This document shows positions 1 to 6,973 of a stretch of DNA of 11,293 nt, piece after piece; position 1 is the first letter of the stretch, and every line of letters begins with the position of its first letter. The notes beneath the pieces were generated by a model. That model saw only the letters and a program-made list of their open reading frames with translations, ran no database searches and had not been told where the DNA came from. The position numbers and the translations under genes are program-made. Source of the DNA: Fretibacterium sp. (GTDB taxonomy: Bacteria; Synergistota; Synergistia; Synergistales; Aminobacteriaceae); assembly GCA_016280565.1 (NCBI GenBank), contig JAEEGY010000014.1:1-11293 (forward strand). Direction: 5' to 3'.

Positions 1-2
1 CC

Positions 3-422
3 CTAATCGTCCGCCGCGATCACTCGCCGTACGCCCTGCACCTCCTCGCCCCAGAGGGTGCGCTTGTCCCAGCCGAGGTTCAGGCCGTTCATGTTGGGTG
101 GGCTGTGGCTGCCGGTGATCATCACGCCGCCCTTGAGCTCCAGACGGCGGAGGCTCCAATAGAGCAACGGCGTCGTCACCACGCCGATATCGATCACGTC
201 GATCCCCGTCGCAAGGAGTCCGCGGGTAACGGCGGCGCGGATGCGCTCCGTCGAGAGGCGCACGTCCCCGCCAATGGAGGCCCGGCTCACGCCCTTGCGC
301 CGCAGCCACGTGCCGTAGGCCCTGCCGATGGCCTCCACAGCGTTATCTGTCAGCTCCTGGTCCGCATCGCCGCGTATGTCGTACTCTCTGAAGATATCCG
401 CAAGAACTTTCAAGCCGCTCAT
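3..422 (-). CDS. Phosphomannomutase/phosphoglucomutase, N-terminal domain only (stop at window edge)
   Basis: This reads as the first domain of an alpha-D-phosphohexomutase, the family that interconverts hexose 1- and 6-phosphates for surface-sugar and glycogen precursors in the cytoplasm. FREYDIRG (residues 11-18) is the typical N-terminal motif, GGDVRLS (51-57) corresponds to the usual GRDxR segment, and TGSHSPPNMNG (103-113) is the phosphoserine loop with catalytic Ser105. Full-length enzymes have four domains and about 450 residues, but this frame ends at a TAG (positions 3-5) after 139 codons. Only two bases lie beyond it, so it is unclear whether this is a real truncation, a frameshift or a sequence error near a contig end. 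The ATG sits only a few bases after AGGGG. A TTG three codons later (411-413) has better spacing and may be the true start. The gene begins 3 bp after the upstream secreted-protein gene and is probably cotranscribed with it. Confidence 0.8.
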   Translation of the reverse strand: MSGLKVLADIFREYDIRGDADQELTDNAVEAIGRAYGTWLRRKGVSRASIGGDVRLSTERIRAAVTRGLLATGIDVIDIGVVTTPLLYWSLRRLELKGGVMITGSHSPPNMNGLNLGWDKRTLWGEEVQGVRRVIAADD

Positions 423-425
423 CCC

Positions 426-929
426 CTATAAGATTTCAATTAACTTTTCAGCCAGTTCAACCAGCTCTTTCTCATCGGCCGTGCGGCTCTCCAATGTCAG
501 CACCGCGTCCGGCCTCACGGCCACGCTCAGCACCAGAGGCAGATACGGATACCGCTCCAGCACGGCTCGACGGCCCGCCACCTCAAGGACCTGATACTCC
601 GCCTGGGACTTGATGACCCCGTCATAACTTCCCACTGCTTCCGGCACGCGCAGCGGACCCGGCCCGCTCCCCTCCATCAGGTTGACCTCGACTTGCTGGG
701 AACCCCGCTGCGCGGGGGAACCGGGCTGTTCTGCCTGCGTGTAGATCCGTTGTGTCCACCGCCCCACGTCCTCAGAATTTGCAGTCAGCACGAGGGGCAA
801 AACGTATTCCTCCGCCGAGCGCCAATTCCCTGCCGTCTCCGGCAGGGCCAGGGCGGGAACAGCAGACACCAGACAAACAAGGCACAGAAACACAGCCCAC
901 GCCGGTTTACTGTCCATTCTTTTATTCAT
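426..929 (-). CDS. Secreted protein of unknown function (167 aa)
   Basis: I do not recognise the family. The first 28 residues form a clear Sec signal peptide: a basic N-terminus (MNKRMDSK), a hydrophobic core (residues 11-22) and an AVPALA signal-peptidase-I-like site with predicted cleavage after Ala28. There is no lipobox cysteine, so the mature protein of about 139 residues should be periplasmic or exported. It has no further membrane segment and no cysteine after the signal. The mature part looks like a mixed alpha/beta globular domain with a hydrophobic strand region (YPYLPLVLSVAV) and an acidic C-terminal helix (ADEKELVELAEKLIEIL). The ATG is well supported by GGAGG at 937-941 with a 7-nt spacer. 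The next gene, the phosphohexomutase, starts 3 bp after its stop. A link to surface-sugar metabolism is possible from position only. Confidence 0.75.
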   Translation of the reverse strand: MNKRMDSKPAWAVFLCLVCLVSAVPALALPETAGNWRSAEEYVLPLVLTANSEDVGRWTQRIYTQAEQPGSPAQRGSQQVEVNLMEGSGPGPLRVPEAVGSYDGVIKSQAEYQVLEVAGRRAVLERYPYLPLVLSVAVRPDAVLTLESRTADEKELVELAEKLIEIL

Positions 930-1008
930 CTTACAACCTCCCCCTTCCTTGTTGGCCTTTGTTTATTAGTATAATATATTTTATGGAAAGATTGGCTGGG
1001 AGGGATAG
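930..1008. promoter_or_regulatory. Divergent promoter region with overlapping -10 boxes
   Basis: This short AT-rich gap lies between the divergent secreted-protein and ABC-F genes and contrasts with the GC-rich surroundings. On the plus strand a perfect TATAAT (970-975) has a TTGTTG candidate -35 at 949-954, although the 15-bp spacer is short. On the minus strand TATACT (968-973) overlaps the same bases, with no good -35. Both genes probably start transcription here, and the overlapping -10 boxes would make the two directions compete. This is read by eye and untested. Confidence 0.5.
998..1004 (+). promoter_or_regulatory. Ribosome binding site of the ABC-F gene
   Basis: GGGAGGG is a strong Shine-Dalgarno sequence. 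It ends 7 nt before a CTG at 1012 and 4 nt before an ATT at 1009, the first codon after an in-frame TAG at 1006-1008. No ATG, GTG or TTG lies in frame until GTG at 1069, more than 60 nt downstream. The site therefore argues for initiation at CTG 1012 or ATT 1009. Confidence 0.65.
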
Positions 1009-1011
1009 ATT

Positions 1012-2988
1012 CTGATCGACATCAGGGGGCTGAAGCTCGCCTTTGGGGAGAAAGTCATCTTCAATAACGTGAGCTGCCAGATTGCGGATAACGCGCGCCT
1101 GGGCATCGTGGGCAGCAATGGCGCGGGCAAGACGACGCTGCTGCGCGTCCTGACGGGCGAGGTCGAGCCCGACGATGGGGTCATTGAGCGGTCGCGCGGC
1201 CTCACGGTGGGCTATCTGCCTCAGGACCTTGTGGAGCTGGAGCCTGTGCCGGTGGTGGACTTCCTTAAAAATCGCGCCGGGGTGGCGGACGTCGAGGCGC
1301 GGCTTCGGGAGACGGAGGCGCGCATGGCCGGGGCAGAACCGGGCTCGCGGGAAATGTCTGCCCTGCTGGATGAACACGCGCGGCTGGAGCGGCGCTTTGA
1401 GCAGCAGGGGGGATTCGCCTTTGAGTCCATGGCCATGAAGGTGCTGCACGGTTTGGGCTTCTCACGGGATGACGGCGCAAAGAACTGCCGGGACTTCTCC
1501 GGCGGCTGGAAGATGCGCATCGCGATGGCGGCCCTGCTGCTCTCGGCTCCGGACGTGCTGCTGCTGGACGAGCCGACAAACCATCTGGACACCGAGAGCA
1601 TGGAGTGGCTGGAGGGCTGGCTGAGAGGACATAAGGGCGCTGTGGCCGCCGTGTCGCACGACCAGCGTTTTTTGGAGAACACGGCCACGCAGATCGCGGA
1701 CCTGGAGCGCGGGACCCTGACACTCTACCCCTGCGGTTACGACCGTTATCTTGTTGAGAAGCAGCTGAACCGCGAGCGCCTGGAGAAATCGGCAGAGGAG
1801 CAGCGGCGCCAAATTGAAAAAATTGAAGCCTTTGTCAGCCGCTTCCGCTACAAGGCCACGAAGGCCGCCCAGGTTCAGAGCCGCCTGAAACAGCTTGAAA
1901 AAATAGAGCCCATCGTTCTGGACGGAGGTGCGAAGGGCGTGCGCTTCCGTATCCCGGAGGCCCCGGCCAGCGGGTGGGAGGTGCTGAAAGCGTCGGAGCT
2001 GTCTAAGCATTACGGCTCGCTGGACGTGTTTGACGGCGTGAGTTTCAGCCTCAACCGCGGGGAGAGGACCGCCCTGGTGGGGGTGAACGGCGCGGGGAAG
2101 TCCACGCTGCTGCGCCTCCTCAGCGGTACGGAGGAGCCTACGTCCGGCACAGCGAAGCTGGGGCATAACGTAAAGATCGCCTTTTATTCCCAGGAAAGCG
2201 CCCAAAACATCAACTATGCTCACACGATATGGGAGGAAGCCCGTGAGGCCCCGTCGAAGCTGAACGACGTGGAACGGCGGGGGCTCCTGGGGGCATTTCT
2301 GTTCTCCGGCGAGGACATTTACAAGCCCGTGTCCGTCCTGTCCGGCGGGGAGAAGGCGCGGCTGGCGCTCTGCAAGCTCATGATGGCGGAGACGAATTTC
2401 CTCGTGCTGGACGAGCCGACGAACCATCTGGACCCGGCGACGCGCGATGTGGTGGAACGCGCCCTGCTTCAATATCAGGGAACGCTCCTGATCGTCTCCC
2501 ACGACCGGCACTTCCTGGACGTCATGGCGGAACGGGTGTTGGAGCTCCGGGACGGGCGGCTCTACGACTACCCGGGCAACTACTCGTGGTTTTTGGAGAA
2601 GCGGGAAGAGATGTTGGCGCGTTCGGCCGAAGAGGGGGCTGGCAAGGCGGATGCCCTTACGGGGAAAGGGGTTGCGACTTCTGTTAAGGAAGACCGGTCG
2701 CGGGCCGGCCGGCGTCAGGCGGCGGAGGAGCGGGAGCGCATCCTCAGCGCAGCGCGGGAGATTAAAAAGCAGCTGGCCCCCCTTGAAAAGCGCATTGAGG
2801 AGGTGGAGGCCCGCCAGGGGGAGATCGACGCGGCCCTGTGCGACCCCGATGTACTGGGTAATTCCGAGCGCGTCCGGTCCCTTATGGTGGAGCGCAGCGC
2901 GCTTGAGAAGGAGCTGTCCGCAGCCTACAAAGACTGGGAAGCTCTGTCGCTGAAGCTGGAAGCCGTGCGGGGGAAACAGCCCGAGTAG
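1012..2988 (+). CDS. ABC-F family ribosome-associated ATPase (tandem ABC protein with C-terminal coiled coil)
   Basis: ABC-F proteins lack membrane domains and bind the ribosomal E site, where ATP turnover helps stalled or mispositioned peptidyl-tRNA. Two ABC cassettes are complete. Numbering from the CTG start, the first has Walker A GSNGAGKTT (about 34-42), signature FSGGW (about 162) and Walker B ending DEPTNHLD (about 186). The second has GVNGAGKST (about 357), LSGGEKARL (about 443) and VLDEPTNHLD (about 465). The linker between them contains RFRYKATKAAQVQSR, the typical interdomain helical (PtIM) motif of the family. A basic and acidic coiled coil (about 570-655) forms the C-terminal extension seen in YdiF, Uup and YheS types. 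The total of about 658 residues suits a YdiF-like member. The start matters: the obvious GTG at 1069 would delete the first beta strand (IDIRGLKLAFGEKVIFNNV), which is plainly homologous sequence, so I place the start at CTG 1012 behind GGGAGGG. Antibiotic resistance is not implied. Confidence 0.92.
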   Translation: MIDIRGLKLAFGEKVIFNNVSCQIADNARLGIVGSNGAGKTTLLRVLTGEVEPDDGVIERSRGLTVGYLPQDLVELEPVPVVDFLKNRAGVADVEARLRETEARMAGAEPGSREMSALLDEHARLERRFEQQGGFAFESMAMKVLHGLGFSRDDGAKNCRDFSGGWKMRIAMAALLLSAPDVLLLDEPTNHLDTESMEWLEGWLRGHKGAVAAVSHDQRFLENTATQIADLERGTLTLYPCGYDRYLVEKQLNRERLEKSAEEQRRQIEKIEAFVSRFRYKATKAAQVQSRLKQLEKIEPIVLDGGAKGVRFRIPEAPASGWEVLKASELSKHYGSLDVFDGVSFSLNRGERTALVGVNGAGKSTLLRLLSGTEEPTSGTAKLGHNVKIAFYSQESAQNINYAHTIWEEAREAPSKLNDVERRGLLGAFLFSGEDIYKPVSVLSGGEKARLALCKLMMAETNFLVLDEPTNHLDPATRDVVERALLQYQGTLLIVSHDRHFLDVMAERVLELRDGRLYDYPGNYSWFLEKREEMLARSAEEGAGKADALTGKGVATSVKEDRSRAGRRQAAEERERILSAAREIKKQLAPLEKRIEEVEARQGEIDAALCDPDVLGNSERVRSLMVERSALEKELSAAYKDWEALSLKLEAVRGKQPE

Positions 2989-3002
2989 GGCAGCAGCTAC
3001 TC
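2983..3002. repeat. Inverted repeat joining two convergent stop codons
   Basis: GAGTAG (2983-2988) and CTACTC (2997-3002) form a perfect 6-bp stem around an 8-nt loop. Each arm encodes the final Glu and TAG stop of one of the two convergent genes (ABC-F on plus, priA on minus). There is no T-run on either side, so it is not a typical intrinsic terminator. It may be a weak bidirectional one, or chance produced by two genes both ending in GAG TAG. Confidence 0.3.
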
Positions 3003-4913
3003 CGTCCAGACAGTAATTGACGGGAAATCGGAACGTGAGCGTGCGATGCTGAAGCGTGGCGACAGCACCCGCGTCACGGCCCCGGTGGACGGCGCATTCA
3101 CCCACAGGGGGGCCCCCGGCTCCCCGGGGTCCATAACAAAGAGCCCCTCGTCCTCCAACAGACGGCTCAGGGCCTCGCGGTCCTCGGAGGGGGCCTCCGG
3201 GAAGTGTCCCGCACTTTCCTCCGGCACGGCCGGCCTGCCCAACGCCGCCCTCCTTTCAGGGGGACGTGAGCTGGGCAGTCTGGCCGGAAGGTCGATCTGC
3301 ACCATCAGGCCAAAGGGCGGGATATCCAGTTCCGCGCGGAGCGCCAGTTCCCTCTCCCAGAAACGCCCCCAGCCCTTCATGAGGAGCTCCCGCCACTCCA
3401 GTCCCCGACGGCGGCTCTGGACCAACACGGTCCGCCCCTCCGCTCCGGGCACACATCCCCGCCAGCAGGACTCCCACACCATGCTGAACGTCTGGAAGCG
3501 CGTGCCATAGCCGGACTTGCGAAGCTCCGCGTCCAGGTCCAGCCACGCCGCCAGCCCCACGTCCAGCCCATCGCAGAGCGCCAGAGCTCCCCGCGTTCCC
3601 AGGACAAGAGAAGGGGCTCCCAGCTTAAGTGCCTTACCCTCGTAGAGAAGGGCAGAGGATCCATGAATCAGCCGCCCGGCTATCGAGGCCAGGGCCTCCA
3701 GTCCAGGACGCCGCCCAGACCAGAGCTCACCCTGACAGTCAGGACAGCGCGAGGGCAGGGGCTCCCGAGCTCCACAGCGGACGCAGCGCAGACTTCGCCC
3801 CGCCTCTTCGCTGCGCATCGTTCCCCCGCACCGGGGACAGCGGACCGCGTGGCCACACTCCGCGCAGAACACCTCCGCGGCCTCCCCCCGGCGGTCGAGG
3901 AGCCAGAGGACATGCCGTCCCCCTGCCAGCGTCTCCCGTGTCCGCTCCAGCAGGGAGACCGTCAGGGGCAGCGTTCCCTCCACGCCGCGTTCCTCCCCCT
4001 TGAGGGAACGGTGCACATCAGCAAAGATTAAGTTCTTGCGTTCAGGCAATATTTCGCAGGAGGGTTTTGTCCGGAGGAAGGTCCTGGCGGATGGGATCCG
4101 CCCCCCAAGGACGAGCTCTGCGCCCAGCAGGGACGCCCGCTTGCCCGCGAGGCTGCGAGAGGGGACGCGCGGAGGCCGCTGAAAGATGTAAGCCGGGTTG
4201 GCCTCGTCCTCCACAATGATCCGGTCTGCTCTCACAGGAGCGAAGACTCCCCCCGGCGGGGCAGCGATGATACGAACCTCCCCTGTCCGCGCGGCGCACC
4301 AGGCGTCCCACAGTTTTTTGCCGCCGGTCGATGGCCAGAGCAACGCCTCAGAGCGCAGAGAAGCCGGGAGCGACATGAAAAAAGCCTTGGCCGCATTAGC
4401 CTCTGGAAAGAGAATCAGCGTCCGGCCTTCCTTTTCAAGTTGGTTGAGATAGAACGTCCGGCGCTCCCCATCCCAGGGATTGAAACACTGAACTTCACGA
4501 AAGGTTGACGGCTCCGACAGGCAAGGATGCCCTAGTGTCGCGAGCGGCGCAGGATGCGCCCGCGTGCGAGCGACCGAGCTCTCGGCCGGCGCGGGGGGCA
4601 CAGGTTCCCCCTTGAGGAATGACGGCGGACAGATCGTCTGAAGGGCCAGCCCCACGCCGCAGAGAAAGGTACGCCCCATCCACAGCGCCAGCTCCCATAG
4701 TCCGGCATTCAGTGCGCACGTCTCATCCAGAGTGTCGATAATATGGCGAATGTTTTTTTGAGGCTCCGTTTGGGCAGGACAAAGGACGAACCCGACGCGC
4801 ACACTTCTCCCCACCGGGACACGCACACGCGCTCCAGGAGCCAGGGGGCTGTCCGTCTCGTAGGTCAGTGCGTTCCACCACGGCCCCGGGACGATGACGT
4901 CAACAAGGGGCAT
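2997..4913 (-). CDS. priA: Primosomal protein N' (PriA) with degenerate helicase motifs
   Basis: PriA recognises abandoned replication forks and reloads the replisome. The homology is clear in three places: the N-terminal 3'-end DNA-binding domain (residues 1-100, with VDVIVPGPWW and GARVRVPVGR), the zinc region with eight cysteines in four CxxC pairs (350/353, 359/362, 377/380, 390/393), and the IPPF segment (531-534) opening the C-terminal domain. The helicase core is eroded. The Walker A GxTGSGKT site is replaced by FNPWDGERRT (144-153), the DEEH box reads VEDEA (234-238), the SATPS motif reads GGRIPS (270-275), GTQMIAKG reads GTRGALAL (439-446), and the QVAGRAGR arginine-finger motif reads MVWESCWRG (478-486). 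At 638 residues it is also shorter than usual (about 730-800). The frame is open throughout with codon use like its neighbours, so it looks functional but without ATPase activity. It is last in the operon, starting 7 bp after the coaBC stop. Confidence 0.88.
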   Translation of the reverse strand: MPLVDVIVPGPWWNALTYETDSPLAPGARVRVPVGRSVRVGFVLCPAQTEPQKNIRHIIDTLDETCALNAGLWELALWMGRTFLCGVGLALQTICPPSFLKGEPVPPAPAESSVARTRAHPAPLATLGHPCLSEPSTFREVQCFNPWDGERRTFYLNQLEKEGRTLILFPEANAAKAFFMSLPASLRSEALLWPSTGGKKLWDAWCAARTGEVRIIAAPPGGVFAPVRADRIIVEDEANPAYIFQRPPRVPSRSLAGKRASLLGAELVLGGRIPSARTFLRTKPSCEILPERKNLIFADVHRSLKGEERGVEGTLPLTVSLLERTRETLAGGRHVLWLLDRRGEAAEVFCAECGHAVRCPRCGGTMRSEEAGRSLRCVRCGAREPLPSRCPDCQGELWSGRRPGLEALASIAGRLIHGSSALLYEGKALKLGAPSLVLGTRGALALCDGLDVGLAAWLDLDAELRKSGYGTRFQTFSMVWESCWRGCVPGAEGRTVLVQSRRRGLEWRELLMKGWGRFWERELALRAELDIPPFGLMVQIDLPARLPSSRPPERRAALGRPAVPEESAGHFPEAPSEDREALSRLLEDEGLFVMDPGEPGAPLWVNAPSTGAVTRVLSPRFSIARSRSDFPSITVWTE

Positions 4914-4920
4914 GATGGCC

Positions 4921-6156
4921 TCAACGCATAGGGAACAGGCCCCGCCCCACCAGGGAACTCCACACGGCGCGGGCCACGTCCTCCTTCAGGCCGGAAAACA
5001 CCTCGTCCTCGCCGACGGGGCATATAAGGCGCAGAGTGTTGGTCTCCGAGGCGAAGCCACAGCCTGCTGCAAGGACATCGTTGACCAAAATGGCATCCAG
5101 TCCCTTGCGCTCCAGCTTGGCCCGCGCGTTGTGAAGCAGGTCGTCCGTCTCGGCGGCAAACCCGATCAAAATCTGGTCCGGGTGTTTGGCGCGTCCCACC
5201 TCCGCGGCGATGTCGGGGTTCTGCGTGAGTTCAAGGGAAATCTCCTCCCGTCCCTCGCGCTTCACCTTGCGCTCCGCCCGCTCCTTTGCACGGTAGTCCC
5301 CGACGGCCGCGGCCTTGACGATGGCCTGAGCCCAGGAAAGGGAGTCCATCACCGCGTCCCGCATCTCCAGGGCCGAGACGACGGGGATGATTTCAAGTCC
5401 GTGAAGGGAACAGTGAGCTTCAATGGGCCCAAGGACCACTCGCACCTCCGCGCCACGCCGCCAGGCCTCGCGGGCCATCGCCAGGCCCATCCGGCCCGTG
5501 CTGGGGTTGGAGATGAAACGCACAGGGTCCAGGTACTCCCGGGTCGGGCCCGCGGTAACAAGGACATGCAAACCGACCATGTCCTTCGGCGTCAGGGCGC
5601 GAAAGACCTCCTCAGCGATCTCCTCCGGCTCCGGCAGACGCCCCCTGCCCTCTTCTCCGCAGGCCAGCGCCCCTACTGCAGGCTCCACCACCCTCACACC
5701 TCGCCCGGCCAGAGTCCTCAGGTTCTCCTGCGTCGCGGGATGCTCCAGCATGTGGGCATTCATAGCGGGGAAAATCAACACCGGTGCGCGCGTTGCAAGG
5801 AGTGCAGCACCAATCAGCCCATCTGCCCGGCCCTGGGCCAGGACAGCGGCGGTGTTGGCCGTACAGGGTGCGACAACAGCAGCCTCCGCCCATTCTGCCA
5901 GGCGGATATGAGGGATCTCAAAGCCGTGTTCATCCGACAGGAGGTCCTCCTCCCGCCAGACGCGCTGTCCCGACAGCGTGGAGAGCGCGAGGCGCGCGAC
6001 AAATTTTTCCGCGGCTCGCGTGAGGATGACCTCGACCTCACAGCCCGCTTTTACGAGGCGGCGCACCAGCTCCGGTGTTTTGTAGGCGGCGATGCCGCCC
6101 GTCACGCAGAGCAGGACCCGCCGTCCCTTAAAGGAGCCCGAAGCTGAAAGAGCCAA
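4921..6156 (-). CDS. coaBC: Bifunctional phosphopantothenoylcysteine decarboxylase / phosphopantothenate-cysteine ligase
   Basis: CoaBC carries out two consecutive steps of coenzyme A synthesis: joining cysteine to 4'-phosphopantothenate (CoaB) and FMN-dependent decarboxylation of the product (CoaC). The N-terminal CoaC half shows TGGIAAYK (19-26), the catalytic histidine in PHIRL (His83), PAMNAHM (130-136) and the reductive cysteine in GALACGE (Cys166). The CoaB half begins at about residue 196 with VTAGPTREYLDPVRFISNPS (200-219) and continues with KAAAVGDYR (281-289), where the family usually has AAAVADYR, and the lysine cluster RKVKR (296-300). The length of 411 residues is typical. The start is TTG (6154-6156), because no ATG or GTG precedes the glycine loop. 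The Shine-Dalgarno match is poor, and the gene lies 5 bp after rpoZ, which suggests translational coupling. Confidence 0.95.
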   Translation of the reverse strand: MALSASGSFKGRRVLLCVTGGIAAYKTPELVRRLVKAGCEVEVILTRAAEKFVARLALSTLSGQRVWREEDLLSDEHGFEIPHIRLAEWAEAAVVAPCTANTAAVLAQGRADGLIGAALLATRAPVLIFPAMNAHMLEHPATQENLRTLAGRGVRVVEPAVGALACGEEGRGRLPEPEEIAEEVFRALTPKDMVGLHVLVTAGPTREYLDPVRFISNPSTGRMGLAMAREAWRRGAEVRVVLGPIEAHCSLHGLEIIPVVSALEMRDAVMDSLSWAQAIVKAAAVGDYRAKERAERKVKREGREEISLELTQNPDIAAEVGRAKHPDQILIGFAAETDDLLHNARAKLERKGLDAILVNDVLAAGCGFASETNTLRLICPVGEDEVFSGLKEDVARAVWSSLVGRGLFPMR

Positions 6157-6161
6157 GGGTG

Positions 6162-6392
6162 CTACTCTGCCTCGTCCTGAGACAACATCAGGGGATCGCC
6201 GGGAGCCGGGATACCCCGCCCCAGGTCGGACTCTCTCAACGCGATGGAGAGGTAACGCTCATTGACGTCGTGCTCAAGCACCGACTTGTGTTCCCCCAGC
6301 CAGCGCGCCCGCGCCGCGATCCGCACCGTGATCTCATACTTATTGTCCGTCCCGCACTTTCGGGACAGCGCCTCAAGGTCATAAAACTTCAT
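6162..6392 (-). CDS. rpoZ: DNA-directed RNA polymerase omega subunit
   Basis: Omega is the small RNA polymerase subunit that chaperones and latches beta-prime, and in many bacteria it forms part of a (p)ppGpp site. The 76-residue length is typical. The N-terminus MKFYDLEALSRK and the NKYEITVRIAARARWL segment (17-32) match the conserved helix that contacts beta-prime. The C-terminal half (ESDLGRGIPAPGDPL and an acidic tail) is less conserved, as usual. The ATG overlaps the gmk stop by 4 bp (ATGA), so translation is probably coupled to gmk. Adjacency of gmk and rpoZ is widespread in bacteria and supports the call. Confidence 0.92.
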   Translation of the reverse strand: MKFYDLEALSRKCGTDNKYEITVRIAARARWLGEHKSVLEHDVNERYLSIALRESDLGRGIPAPGDPLMLSQDEAE

Positions 6393-6967
6393 TCTTCCAC
6401 CCCATGCTTCATTCGATAATCCAGAATAATTTTCCTCAGGGCCGCGGCCGCCTCATCAAGGTCACCGTTCACGACGACGTGGTCGTATTTCCCTGCCTGC
6501 TGGAGCTCCGCGGCCGCGTTTTTCAGCCGGAGCCGAAGCTTCGCATCATCCTCCGTCCCCCGGTCACGGAGGCGGCGCTCCAGTTCCTCAAGGGAGGGCG
6601 GCGCCACAAAGATAGACACCGCTTCGGGCAGACGGCTTCGGACCTGAAGAGCCCCCTGCACATCGATCTCCAGCAGCACGTCACGTCCCGCGCCTAACTC
6701 GCGCTCCACGTCCTCGCGGAGTGTGCCATAGCAGGCGTCATGCACGTTAGCGTGCTCCAGAAAACACCCACGCTTCACCCGTTCCTCGAAGTCCTCCCGG
6801 GAGATGAAGCGATAATCCACGCCTTCCCGCTCACCCGGCCTGGGCCGGCGCGTCGTGCAGGAGATGGAGTACACCAGGCCCTCAATGTCGTTCAGGGCGC
6901 GCTGGCGGAGCGTCCCCTTGCCCACGCCGCTGGGCCCCGACAGGATGAACAAATGTCCGCGTCCCAT
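6389..6967 (-). CDS. gmk: Guanylate kinase
   Basis: This enzyme phosphorylates GMP to GDP with ATP in the cytoplasm, feeding GTP, dGTP and (p)ppGpp pools. The P-loop is SGPSGVGKGT (10-19). The GMP-binding segment has TTRRPRPGE (38-46), YRFIS (52-56) and YGT (80-82). EIDVQGA (100-106) is the Walker B-like strand, and RGTE with the following arginines (136-147) forms the lid. The length of 192 residues is close to the usual value of about 200. It starts 6 bp after yicC with GAGG just upstream, and its stop overlaps the rpoZ start. In many bacteria Gmk is inhibited by (p)ppGpp, which makes its position next to omega and the YicC ribonuclease interesting, but no regulatory element is visible here. 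Confidence 0.96.
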   Translation of the reverse strand: MGRGHLFILSGPSGVGKGTLRQRALNDIEGLVYSISCTTRRPRPGEREGVDYRFISREDFEERVKRGCFLEHANVHDACYGTLREDVERELGAGRDVLLEIDVQGALQVRSRLPEAVSIFVAPPSLEELERRLRDRGTEDDAKLRLRLKNAAAELQQAGKYDHVVVNGDLDEAAAALRKIILDYRMKHGVEE

Positions 6968-6973
6968 TGCGCC

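Noticed and set aside
1069..1071. GTG as the start of the ABC-F gene
   Set aside because: It would remove the conserved first strand of the nucleotide-binding domain and has no Shine-Dalgarno sequence at the right distance, whereas GGGAGGG fits CTG 1012.
1462..3105. Long minus-strand open frame (547 codons) opposite the ABC-F gene
   Set aside because: It lies antisense to an unmistakable ABC-F protein, has no recognisable motifs, and long antisense frames are expected in GC-rich DNA.
4894..6147. Plus-strand open frame (417 codons) opposite coaBC
   Set aside because: The minus strand encodes all CoaC and CoaB motifs; the plus frame shows no domain and has no ribosome binding site of note.
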